Made by a program: the position numbers and the translations under genes
Notes under the pieces: model-generated
The model's database searches: none
Told to the model about the DNA's origin: nothing
Seen by the model: the letters and a program-made list of their open reading frames with translations, nothing else
Shown here: one piece after another, positions 35,778 through 43,503 of the stretch
Layout: each line of letters starts with the position of its first letter
Position numbering within the stretch: position 1 is the stretch's first letter
Assembly: GCF_037969875.1 (NCBI RefSeq)
Contig: NZ_CP150218.1
Coordinates: 1,178,001 to 1,242,000, forward strand
Reading direction: 5' to 3'
Source: Paenibacillus sp. FSL R7-0337
GTDB lineage: Bacteria > Bacillota > Bacilli > Paenibacillales > Paenibacillaceae
Length of the DNA stretch: 64,000 bases

Positions 35778-36170
35778 CTATACAGCGATATACCAGTACA
35801 CACCATACTTATCTACGACTTCTGCACAGCAGGAGCTCCATGGAAGGGAGCCTAACGGAAATAACACCGTACCGCTCTTCGCTAGCATTTCGTAAGCTCT
35901 CTTCACTTCTTCTTCACGCTCAAAATCAATCCCATAACTCATCGTTGGGCGTGATCCCTCTAATGATGATGAGAGCATAATTCTAACCAAGTTATCATTG
36001 TGTGATTCGCTGACAGCAAATATTTCTTGTCCGTCTCTAAGTAAAGACGCATGCATAAATGTGCCATCCGGGAATTTCTCATGGTAGCCCAAGGTAAGTC
36101 CGAAGGCTTCTGAATAAAATGCTACAGCTTCAATGGTATCCTTAATGTATAAGGTTGCTCCTAGTTTCAT
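35778..36170 (-). CDS. VOC-family (PhnB-like) protein, intact copy
   Basis: 130 residues: KLGATLYIKDTIEAVAFYSE at the start, FPDGTFMHASLLRDGQEIFA in the middle, and a C-terminal EVVDKYGVYWYIAV typical of the PhnB/YjdN subgroup with its CAEVVDKYG motif. ATG 36170 follows GGAGGGCC. Function unknown; the PhnB-like subgroup often lacks an identified substrate. The paralogous copy at 33328-33735 has ATT at this start. Confidence 0.85.
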   Translation of the reverse strand: MKLGATLYIKDTIEAVAFYSEAFGLTLGYHEKFPDGTFMHASLLRDGQEIFAVSESHNDNLVRIMLSSSLEGSRPTMSYGIDFEREEEVKRAYEMLAKSGTVLFPLGSLPWSSCCAEVVDKYGVYWYIAV

Positions 36171-36239
36171 CGTGTGGCCCTCCTTTTTATTTTAGTTAAC
36201 TTCTCTCCCCACCAAAAACCTCAATCATCATTAACGCAC

Positions 36240-36377
36240 CTATTTTGTAGTCTTGGACAAAAGATAATGCCGAATGCAACGAACAGGATTCACTTTGTAG
36301 CTTTGCAATTCCGGATCGTTTGGTTTAATCCGCTCATTGGGATGCAAACTCCCATAATACAAATCCTCCAAAATCAT
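36240..36377 (-). pseudogene. DUF6809 fragment
   Basis: 45 residues from ATG 36377 (GGAGG ten bases before). The first 20, ILEDLYYGSLHPNERIKPND, match the start of the DUF6809 protein at 18008-18340, then similarity is lost and the frame ends next to the right edge of duplication copy B. A truncated gene, possibly cut when the duplication formed. Confidence 0.6.
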
Positions 36378-36558
36378 GATTATCAGGCCTCCATTTGAAT
36401 GTGATCCGTATACTTGTGGAGCATAGTGCCCCCTACCAATCAAGTGTAACTGATAAAGTTGGAATATATTGTTTTTTATGCAGTATTAGCATAGATCACA
36501 ACCTCAACAAAAACAAGCCTCTGTGGCGATGTTAAAGAAAATAAAGTACTCAGGAATA

Positions 36559-37845
36559 TTAGATGTCTTTAACGATACGCTTAGAGCGCAGCGATACTTG
36601 CTCCAATAACTCGTCTTCATCAATGGTGAGCAGTTGACGGCCTTGCATTAACACTTTTCCGTTAACAATGGTGGTGTCCACGTCTGCACCATTAGCGCAG
36701 TATGCGAGCAGTGAATGGAGGTTGTGTATTGGCTGCAAGTGGGGTTTTCTCATATCAATCAAGATGATATCTGCCTTCTTCCCAATTTCCAATGTGCCCA
36801 CCTCATGGGCAATGCGGAGCAATTCCGCACTTCCAGCCGTCGCCATGCGAAGAGCATCCATTGCGGGAAGCTTCGTAGGATCGCCGTAATCCAACTTTTG
36901 CAGCCATGTTGCTGCCCGGATCTCCTCAAACATGTCTAACGTAGTGGCGCTGCCCGCCCCATCCGTGCCTAAACCTATAGTAATCCCTTGCTCAGCCATA
37001 TCCTTAATCGGCGCTATGCCGCAGCCAAGTTTGAGATTGCTTACTGGATTATGGGACACGCCACCCCGCATACTCTTCAGATAACCGATATCACGACGAT
37101 TTAGATGCACGCTATGTGCGAGGAGCACATGCGCCTTTTCAAACAAACCGAGGTGATACAAATATTCGGTTGGGGTCTGATTATACTTTTCCCGAATCGT
37201 AATGACTTCCTCCTTCGTTTCGGCCAAATGAGTATGTAACGGAATGTTCTCCTGCTCCGCCAAATCGATAACCTCTCTAAAGGGCTGCGGAGGAACTGTG
37301 TAAGGGGAATGTGGGCCCAGCATCGTCGTAATTCTGCCTTCTGCTTTACCGTTCCAGTGACGGATGAGATGGAGTGCCTCGGACATTCGCCGACCTTTGT
37401 CATTTTCGAGGAAAGTGAGCCCCCGTGTTAAAGAAGCCCGCATACCAACCTCTTCTACCGCTGCAGCGATTTCATTCATGTGGATGTACATGTCGGCGAA
37501 AGCAGTAGTACCCGATTTAATCATTTCCGCCATCGCGAGCTTCGCTCCCCAATAAATGTCCTCTGGAGTCATTCGTGCTTCAGCAGGGAGCATTTTTTGG
37601 TTCAACCAATCCATAAGTTTCAAATCGTCGGAAAACCCCCGCAACAAGCTCATGGGTGTGTGTTGGTGGGCGTTGATTAGCCCAGGCATTGCTGCCATAC
37701 CCTCGCCATGAATGACCACATCTGCCCCAGTGGATATGATGGACTGAATATCCGCTATGCGGTCTCCGTCGATGAGAATATCTCCAATATAGGGTTCCTC
37801 GTTTCCCATGGTTAAGATCGTCGCTCCTTTGATTAACGTCTTCAT
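36559..37845 (-). CDS. Amidohydrolase of the SAH/MTA/5'-deoxyadenosine deaminase type
   Basis: 428 residues, full length for the TRZ/ATZ/MtaD branch. Metal ligands are visible: PGLINAHQHTPMSLLRG near residue 55 (HxH), PLHTHLAETKEEV near 200, VLLAHSVHLNRRDI near 235 and the catalytic IGLGTDGAGSATTLDMFEE near 290. The N- and C-terminal strands form the small composite domain (LIKGATILTMGNEEPYIGDI; TIVNGKVLMQGRQL). Family members deaminate S-adenosylhomocysteine, methylthioadenosine or related purines. ATG 37845 follows AAGGAGG. Its promoter has a 19-base spacer over a palindrome, typical of MerR activation, next to a divergent MerR-methyltransferase fusion gene. Confidence 0.85.
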   Translation of the reverse strand: MKTLIKGATILTMGNEEPYIGDILIDGDRIADIQSIISTGADVVIHGEGMAAMPGLINAHQHTPMSLLRGFSDDLKLMDWLNQKMLPAEARMTPEDIYWGAKLAMAEMIKSGTTAFADMYIHMNEIAAAVEEVGMRASLTRGLTFLENDKGRRMSEALHLIRHWNGKAEGRITTMLGPHSPYTVPPQPFREVIDLAEQENIPLHTHLAETKEEVITIREKYNQTPTEYLYHLGLFEKAHVLLAHSVHLNRRDIGYLKSMRGGVSHNPVSNLKLGCGIAPIKDMAEQGITIGLGTDGAGSATTLDMFEEIRAATWLQKLDYGDPTKLPAMDALRMATAGSAELLRIAHEVGTLEIGKKADIILIDMRKPHLQPIHNLHSLLAYCANGADVDTTIVNGKVLMQGRQLLTIDEDELLEQVSLRSKRIVKDI

Positions 37846-37871
37846 CGTGACAGCCTCCTTTTCTAGGGTTT

Positions 37872-37903
37872 ATACTAAACCTTGACGTTGAGTGAGGGTC
37901 AAG
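37872..37903 (-). promoter_or_regulatory. MerR-type promoter and operator
   Basis: On the minus strand, TTGACC (37897-37902) and TAGTAT (37872-37877) are separated by 19 bases, the long spacer that MerR regulators correct by twisting DNA. The inverted repeat CTTGAC/GTCAAG at 37881-37886 and 37898-37903 lies in the spacer. It drives the deaminase gene; the divergent MerR-fusion gene starts 20 bases to the right. Confidence 0.7.
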
Positions 37904-37923
37904 AACATAAAGGGGTCTATCTC

Positions 37924-38919
37924 ATGAAAATAAAAGAAGTCGCTGATATGCTGAAAATATCTCAGCGCGCGATTCGGTTTTACGAAGAAAAAGGTCTTAT
38001 TGCTCCTTCCAAACAAGATGACAATCAGTATCGGATGTTTGACGAAGAAGATATTTGGCGCTTGCAGACGATCATTGCACTCCGGGAATTAGGAATGCCG
38101 GTTAGTGACATTAGGACTGCACTATTGGATATTGAAGCCAAAGGAAACAGTCAATTACGATATTTGTTGGAACTCCAGCGATCTGTCATGTTCACTAAGT
38201 GGGTCGAAATGCAGCAGATTATTGAGACAACAGACCAAATGATTGAAACCCTCAAGCAGGACCATGCACTTCCACTAGACGACATTTACATTCTGGCGGA
38301 GGGTTCGAGAAGACTGAGGGAACAACGGACATGGAAGGATAAGTGGGGGTATGACCGCTTGGCAGGCGTTCACGATCAGTTGGTTCAAGTGGACACACGG
38401 AAATATGGGGACTATGATGAGGCGCTGCGCCTTGTCGTAAAGTGGGTATCAGCCATTCATGGAGAAAGAGGATTGGATATTGGAACGGGTACGGGGAATT
38501 TGGCTGGCCGACTGATCCATGAAGGCGCGGTGATGGCTGGAGTGGATCAGTCCAACGAAATGTTAAAGGAGTGTCAGCGCAAATTTCCAGAGATGGAGAC
38601 CAAGCTTGGCAATTTCCTGGCATTGCCGTACCTTGACGGGAAATTTGATTTTATTGTTTCGAGCTTTGCTCTGCATCATTTGACGAGTGACCAAATGCCG
38701 CTCGCTATTCAGGAGATTCGCAGGGTATTAAAACCTCACGGACGGATCTGCATCGCGGATTTGATGATTGACGGGGAAGAAAGCACAGTCCATGAAAGTG
38801 ATGAGGATTCTATTCTACTCCCCAAGCTCATTGATTTATTAGAGGATAGCGGATACATCACGAAACATCTTAAAGTAAATCGATTGTTGCATGTCATTTT
38901 AGCAGTACCTATTCGGTAA
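37924..38919 (+). CDS. MerR regulator fused to a SAM-dependent methyltransferase
   Basis: 331 residues. The MerR winged helix spans residues ~1-70 (IKEVADMLKISQRAIRFYEE; QYRMFDEEDIWRLQTI), a dimerisation helix runs ~75-115, and a class I methyltransferase spans ~150-320 with motif I LDIGTGTGNLAGRLIHEGAV, an acidic residue in MAGVDQSNEML and motif IV-like FDFIVSSFALHHL. The effector-binding domain of normal MerR proteins is thus replaced by an enzyme, which may sense S-adenosyl-methionine or its product. ATG 37924 follows AAAGGGG. Divergent from the deaminase gene it probably controls. Confidence 0.88.
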   Translation: MKIKEVADMLKISQRAIRFYEEKGLIAPSKQDDNQYRMFDEEDIWRLQTIIALRELGMPVSDIRTALLDIEAKGNSQLRYLLELQRSVMFTKWVEMQQIIETTDQMIETLKQDHALPLDDIYILAEGSRRLREQRTWKDKWGYDRLAGVHDQLVQVDTRKYGDYDEALRLVVKWVSAIHGERGLDIGTGTGNLAGRLIHEGAVMAGVDQSNEMLKECQRKFPEMETKLGNFLALPYLDGKFDFIVSSFALHHLTSDQMPLAIQEIRRVLKPHGRICIADLMIDGEESTVHESDEDSILLPKLIDLLEDSGYITKHLKVNRLLHVILAVPIR

Positions 38920-38995
38920 AAAAACCTTACCCCTGCGTCAAGGTTTACCGCTTTCCACGTACAAATATGTTATTCAGATTTCATACGCAATAACG

Positions 38996-39196
38996 TCAAG
39001 AAATCCTCGCAGATTCCAGGTGTTTTCCGGAAGCCACATAACAAATGTCTACTGTTGGTGCGGCAAAACGTCTGATGTCACGACAGTTGCTTCTAAGCCG
39101 GTTCACTCTTTCTATTGCTGGCTGCACTTGAGCTGGATCATGCGGGAAGCCCGTAGCAATGACAGCGTCTAGTAGTGAAGTACATTGAATACTGGC
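38996..39196 (-). pseudogene. Inositol-monophosphatase-family remnant
   Basis: A 66-codon open stretch between two stops, with no start codon, reads LLDAVIATGFPHDPAQVQPA, then RDIRRFAAPTVDICYVASGK. This is the ATGFP and DIRR.G..A.D..YVA.G signature region of the IMPase/SuhB family. Both the N-terminal metal-binding part and the C-terminus are gone. It accounts for part of the ~420-base stretch between the MerR-fusion and FGE-like genes; nothing else was recognised there. Confidence 0.7.
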
Positions 39197-39340
39197 TTAA
39201 ATCGGTGCACATACAATACGGTGAACCGTATCATAAATAGTGGCAAATTTTTTGCGGATACATTTCAGAGCTATTAAACAGGATAATACAGTTAATAAAA
39301 GAAACTTTATGGCGATAAATGAGCAAGGGAGGTCAATAAG

Positions 39341-40102
39341 ATTATCGAAAAATATGGAAGTGACAGAGAGCGCTTTCTAATGGACTTAATGAATTTGATG
39401 GTGCCGGTAAAAGGGGGAACCATTGAATTACGCGATTATATTAACACAAATAAATGGCTTAGCTCTGACTACACGTTATCAGACCCTGGTAGTAATAAAA
39501 AAGCTATTACATGGACTGAAACGATCGAACCTTTCCATGTAATGAAGTATCCGGTAACCCGGCAGTTGTATCATTTTGTCATGGATGAAGAAGAAGTAGA
39601 ACCGAATGTGAATAATCTTCCAATTACGGAAGTTTCGTGGAAGGATTCGCTTGTCTTTTGTAATGAATTGTCCAGAATGCTTGGAAGGACAGAATGCTAC
39701 ACATTCACAAATGAAAGTGAGAACACAATATATAACAAGACAGCCAATGGCTTTCGATTACTGTCAGATGCTGAATGGCAATATGCGTGCAAAGCGGGAA
39801 CTACGGGATACCGATATGCAAGAATTGATCAAATTGCATGGTATCAAGAAAACTCCAATGGTTCCGTCCATCAAGTAGGACAACTGCTTCCTAATCCATG
39901 GGGACTTTTTGATACGATTGGGAACGTTTGGGAATGGTGCTGGGATCTATATGATACTGAACGATATGGGAACTATAGAGTCTTCCGGGGAGGTAGCTGG
40001 GCTGAAGTTGAGAACAACTGTGGTTCTACCAGTAGAAGGAAAAGCATGCCCGATTTCAAGATAGATGATCTTGGTTTTAGAATAGCCCTTACAAAACCTT
40101 GA
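39341..40102 (+). CDS. Formylglycine-generating-enzyme (SUMF1)-like protein
   Basis: About 240-253 residues of the FGE-sulfatase fold: MVPVKGGTIELRDY, the PFHVMKYPVTRQLYHFVM block, the LLSDAEWQYACKAGTTGYRY block, then WGLFDTIGNVWEWCWDLYD and FRGGSWAEVENNCGSTSRR, ending DDLGFRIAL. The fold is used both by true FGE and by oxidative or binding relatives; no sulfatase is near. The frame is protein-like before the first ATG at 39380 (YGSDRERFLMDLMNLM). ATT at 39341, eight bases after AAGGGAGG, is therefore the best-placed start, which is irregular. Confidence 0.75.
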   Translation: MIEKYGSDRERFLMDLMNLMVPVKGGTIELRDYINTNKWLSSDYTLSDPGSNKKAITWTETIEPFHVMKYPVTRQLYHFVMDEEEVEPNVNNLPITEVSWKDSLVFCNELSRMLGRTECYTFTNESENTIYNKTANGFRLLSDAEWQYACKAGTTGYRYARIDQIAWYQENSNGSVHQVGQLLPNPWGLFDTIGNVWEWCWDLYDTERYGNYRVFRGGSWAEVENNCGSTSRRKSMPDFKIDDLGFRIALTKP

Positions 40103-40277
40103 GAACGTGACATCAAGCATGCCGAAATTGACTTAAATTCATCATGAATACCATTACAATTAAAGATAGTCTACTTGATAAAGTGGGCTATTTAATACAA
40201 TGAGAATTTACTTGCATTGGATTAATATGGCATAATAATGAGGACGTAAGTTCTTGAGAAAAATGGAGGAATGTAGC

Positions 40278-40631
40278 ATGGGGATTTCTATTTATTACAC
40301 ATGTACGAGAAATCATAACCTTACCAACAGTGAGGAGCAAGAGATCACGGCCATCATTGATAAATACAATGTGGGTTTTGAGATGAAGGATATTGGAGAA
40401 ACATTTCATGTGTATGACTATGACCAGGATGAACCAACAGTAATCTTTGCAGGTGCAACAAAACTGCCCCTATCAGACAATTTTGAAGATACATTGCATG
40501 CGCTGTTTTATTGGTTGACCTGTTTGACGGATATTAGAAGAAGTATTTCTAATGGGGATTGGCATGTGCATCTAGATGATACGGATGTTATTTGGGATGA
40601 GGAAACAGGTTGGCACATGCCCGGCGATTAG
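40278..40631 (+). CDS. Unknown small cytoplasmic protein beside a SUKH gene
   Basis: 117 residues, alpha/beta with many aromatic and acidic residues (GISIYYTCTRNHNLTNSEEQ; FHVYDYDQDEPTVIFAGATK; NGDWHVHLDDTDVIWDEETG). No family recognised. ATG 40278 follows GGAGGAATGTAGC; the frame to 40254 is not needed. It is 20 bases before the SUKH gene on the same strand, so the two are likely co-transcribed. Confidence 0.65.
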   Translation: MGISIYYTCTRNHNLTNSEEQEITAIIDKYNVGFEMKDIGETFHVYDYDQDEPTVIFAGATKLPLSDNFEDTLHALFYWLTCLTDIRRSISNGDWHVHLDDTDVIWDEETGWHMPGD

Positions 40632-40651
40632 TATTCTAAGGTGTAATCTAT

Positions 40652-41257
40652 TTGGAGGTGAGTAAGATTTCTCAAATCGATGAATTACACACAAAAATAG
40701 AGGATTTATTAGCTGAAAAAGTTGTGGATGAAGACATTGAGTACTTTGAAGATTACAAGAAGATTACTGGAGTAATGGATAAACAGATTGACGACTTTGA
40801 AAGAGATTTTAACATTTTATTACCAACAGATTTTAAGGCGTTTTATGCAATTAAGGATGGCAGCGGTTATCCGCTTAATCTTTTATATACTTCATATGGA
40901 GATAGTGTTATTCCATTCACCTTGCTTTCCTTAGATGATATTAGAGACACGAAAAAGTTTTTCTGCGATCGCGATAATTTAATGAGCGAATATTACAGCG
41001 ATGAGGAAATTAGTAAGCTAGATTCTCGTATTAAGCCCTATTTATTTAACAAGCGTTGGTTTCCTTTTGCACAGGTTGTAGGTGGGGCAATGTATTTAAT
41101 GTTAGACTTTGACCCAACAGAACATGGTACAGTTGGGCAAGTTATCTTTTATGTGCATGACCCTGATTTTGTATATTTTATAGCTCCAACATTTTCAGGT
41201 CTTTTACAGGATACTATTCAAAATCTTGAAGATGATTGGTATGAAGAGTGCCGATGA
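40652..41257 (+). CDS. SMI1/KNR4 (SUKH) family protein
   Basis: 201 residues. SUKH domain signatures are visible: ITGVMDKQIDDFERDFNILL near residue 33, LPTDFKAFYAIKDGSGY near 53, the WFPFAQVVGGAMYLMLDFDP block near 130 and the C-terminal IFYVHDPDFVYFIAPTFSGL. The family is best known as immunity proteins of contact-dependent or polymorphic toxin systems, and also as general adaptor folds. TTG 40652 lies eight bases after AAGGTG. It follows an unknown 117-residue gene and lies convergent to the sensor kinase gene. Confidence 0.85.
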   Translation: MEVSKISQIDELHTKIEDLLAEKVVDEDIEYFEDYKKITGVMDKQIDDFERDFNILLPTDFKAFYAIKDGSGYPLNLLYTSYGDSVIPFTLLSLDDIRDTKKFFCDRDNLMSEYYSDEEISKLDSRIKPYLFNKRWFPFAQVVGGAMYLMLDFDPTEHGTVGQVIFYVHDPDFVYFIAPTFSGLLQDTIQNLEDDWYEECR

Positions 41258-41268
41258 AAATAGTGCTG

Positions 41269-42591
41269 TTACCCAATCTTCTTCCTAAAACTAAACCGCG
41301 CCCCGCCCAGCTCCGAGCGGGAATAGGTCAGCTCCCCGTTCAGCCGTGCCGCAATCTGGCGGCAGATGGCTAGCCCGAGGCCAGTTACTCCATTAGCTCC
41401 GGTATAGAAACGCCCGAAAACGGCTTCACGCTCCTCCTCGGCCAGACCCGGGCCGTTATCTTCAATATGGACCGCCCACGCAGCTCCCGGAACCTCCGGC
41501 TCTACCCGGATAACCACCCGATCCTTTGTATGCCTAACCGCATTCTGCAATAGATTGACCAGGATACGGAACAGCTGCTCACCGGGAATCGTAACCTGCA
41601 GGCTCTCCCCTTCCACGGTGAGCTTCAGGTCCCGCCGGCTGGCCTCCGGCATGAGCAGCATGGCGGCTTCTTCGGCCATGGTCCTCAGGTCAACGGTGGC
41701 GGCAGGCCAATGCTCGTCTACGGCTTCCAGCCGGGAGAGCTGGAGCAGCTTGTCTACCATATCAATCAAGCGTTGCGACTGAGTGGTGATTACCTCCAGC
41801 CCCTCCTCCTGCGTGACCACCTGATCCTGAATGGCGAACACGAAGCCATGGATGGACATCAGGGGAGTTTTTAGCTCATGTGAGATATTCTGCAGGAATT
41901 CAAGCTGGTTGCGCTGATGCTGCTGGATACGCCCCGACATGGACTGGAAGGTGGTCATCAGCTCCCCGATCTCGGTCCGGTCTCCCTGCGGAAATGGATT
42001 GCCCTGCGCATAGGAAGGTTCATATCGCCCAACGGCTTCCTTCAACCGGTTCAGCGGCCGCACCACCCGTGAGACGGCGAACAACCCGATCGCAAGAATC
42101 ACCACAAAGCTGACTCCGATAGACAGCAAAGTAGTTCGCATTAGTGAGCCGTATAAGGCTCTAAGCGAAGATAGCGGCGAATAGATGAAGATTTCATCGG
42201 ACAGCCCTCTAAGCTTTTCTTGCGCAAATAATACCTTCCTGCCGTGCAGGAGGGCTATTCCATTTTTCCCCGTAGGCGTGTAATGCAGCTGCTTCCCTTC
42301 TTCTTTCTCATTGCTGGCGTCAATAATCTTCTGATCCGCATCCAGAATCATATAGTCCGCGTTCATCATCAGTCCCTTGACGACATACTTGAACTGCGTG
42401 CTGTTCAGATTGTTGAGGTCACCATCGCTTAGCAGCTTCTGCGCCTTCCCTACCTGTCCATGCAGCTCAGCCTTCACCTGATTCATCAGGATGTCGTCGA
42501 TCAGATGCACGAACAGCATCACCGTAATCGCTACAGTGACGAGCATGGCAATGCAGAGCGAGAACAACATTTTACCGCGAATGGTCCGCAT
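41269..42591 (-). CDS. Two-component sensor histidine kinase
   Basis: 440 residues. Two membrane segments (residues ~10-30 and ~150-175) bracket an extracytoplasmic sensor of ~120 residues, followed by HAMP (VVRPLNRLKEAVGRY), HisKA with the phosphoacceptor His in FLQNISHELKTPLMSIHG near residue 235, and a HATPase with ILVNLLQNAVRHTK, EDNGPGLAEEE and GLGLAICRQIA. ATG 42591 sits just past the stop of the upstream response-regulator gene, so the two are translationally coupled. Signal unknown. Confidence 0.92.
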   Translation of the reverse strand: MRTIRGKMLFSLCIAMLVTVAITVMLFVHLIDDILMNQVKAELHGQVGKAQKLLSDGDLNNLNSTQFKYVVKGLMMNADYMILDADQKIIDASNEKEEGKQLHYTPTGKNGIALLHGRKVLFAQEKLRGLSDEIFIYSPLSSLRALYGSLMRTTLLSIGVSFVVILAIGLFAVSRVVRPLNRLKEAVGRYEPSYAQGNPFPQGDRTEIGELMTTFQSMSGRIQQHQRNQLEFLQNISHELKTPLMSIHGFVFAIQDQVVTQEEGLEVITTQSQRLIDMVDKLLQLSRLEAVDEHWPAATVDLRTMAEEAAMLLMPEASRRDLKLTVEGESLQVTIPGEQLFRILVNLLQNAVRHTKDRVVIRVEPEVPGAAWAVHIEDNGPGLAEEEREAVFGRFYTGANGVTGLGLAICRQIAARLNGELTYSRSELGGARFSFRKKIG

Positions 42592-42593
42592 GG

Positions 42594-43310
42594 CTACACC
42601 TTCCGCACGGATGCACGGTATCCGAAGCCCCACACCGTATCAATTAGAAGCGTGGAGTGGTGCTCGGCGAGCTTTTTACGGATTCTTTTGACCACATCAT
42701 CTACAACCCGGACATCCCCGAAAAAGTCATATTCCCACACCTGCTGAATCAGATGCTCGCGCCCGAAGGGCCGTTCCAGATGTGAGGCCAGAAAGAGCAG
42801 GAGATCGAACTCCCGTGAGGTCAGGCTCACCTCTTCCGTATTCACCTTCACTGTCCGGTAATCCGCATCAATCTCCACATTCCCGCACTTGCAGACTTGC
42901 TTCGCAGTCACCACCTGGGAGGTCTCCTCCGCAGCAGCATTGCCCGCTCTAGCCAGACGCAGCATAGACTTCACCCGGCCCACCAGCTCACGCGGATTGA
43001 AAGGCTTACTCAGGAAGTCACTACAGCCCAGCTCCAGCCCCTGAATCCGGTCACTCTCTTCGCCGCGTGCAGAGATCATAATAATAGGGAGTTCGGTGAA
43101 GGTACGTAGTTCGGTGAGCAGCGCCAGACCGTCAATCCCGGGCATCATAATATCGAGAATCAGGCAATCCGGGTGCTCTACACGGACATGCTCGATCAGC
43201 GTGCGGCCGCTAGAGAACGAAGTTATGTCATACCCTTCCTTACGCAAATATTCAGAGAGCAGCTGTAAAATGAAAAGATCGTCGTCTACGACTACTATTT
43301 TGGCCATCAT
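42594..43310 (-). CDS. OmpR/PhoB-family response regulator
   Basis: 238 residues. The receiver domain (residues ~1-120) has the acidic pocket DDD near 8-10, phosphoacceptor Asp in CLILDIMMPGIDG near 54, and Lys in FLSKPFNPREL. The winged-helix DNA-binding domain (residues ~140-235) ends with RVVDDVVKRIRKKLAEHHST and VWGFGYRAS. The start is ATG 43310 or 43307 after AAAGGGG. It is the first gene of a two-gene operon with the kinase and is divergent from the secreted protease gene. Confidence 0.93.
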   Translation of the reverse strand: MMAKIVVVDDDLFILQLLSEYLRKEGYDITSFSSGRTLIEHVRVEHPDCLILDIMMPGIDGLALLTELRTFTELPIIMISARGEESDRIQGLELGCSDFLSKPFNPRELVGRVKSMLRLARAGNAAAEETSQVVTAKQVCKCGNVEIDADYRTVKVNTEEVSLTSREFDLLLFLASHLERPFGREHLIQQVWEYDFFGDVRVVDDVVKRIRKKLAEHHSTLLIDTVWGFGYRASVRKV

Positions 43311-43503
43311 GTATACCCCTTTACCGTCCTTAATCTAGCTCTATCATACAGGGTTATATAGGTAGATTAAAGATAGGACTCGTCTTAATCCTCGCCTTCC
43401 CCTTTTTCGAAAAAAATGTGAAGCTCTGTTCTTACATATCCGCAGACCGACCGTCACAACATGTCTCACTCCTCAATAGTATAAAACTAAAGGGGGAGTG
43501 ATT

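Larger units (their letters stand above)
35474..36243. repeat. Segmental duplication, copy B
   Basis: Second copy of 32953-33807. About 100 bases are missing between 35505 and 35509 relative to copy A, removing the start of the plus-strand VOC gene. The minus-strand VOC gene is intact here with an ATG start. Confidence 0.9.

Noticed and set aside
40658..40669. ATT at 40667 as start of the SUKH gene
   Set aside because: GGAGGTG lies before it, but TTG 40652 has its own AAGGTG at good spacing and the residues between look like the family N-terminus.
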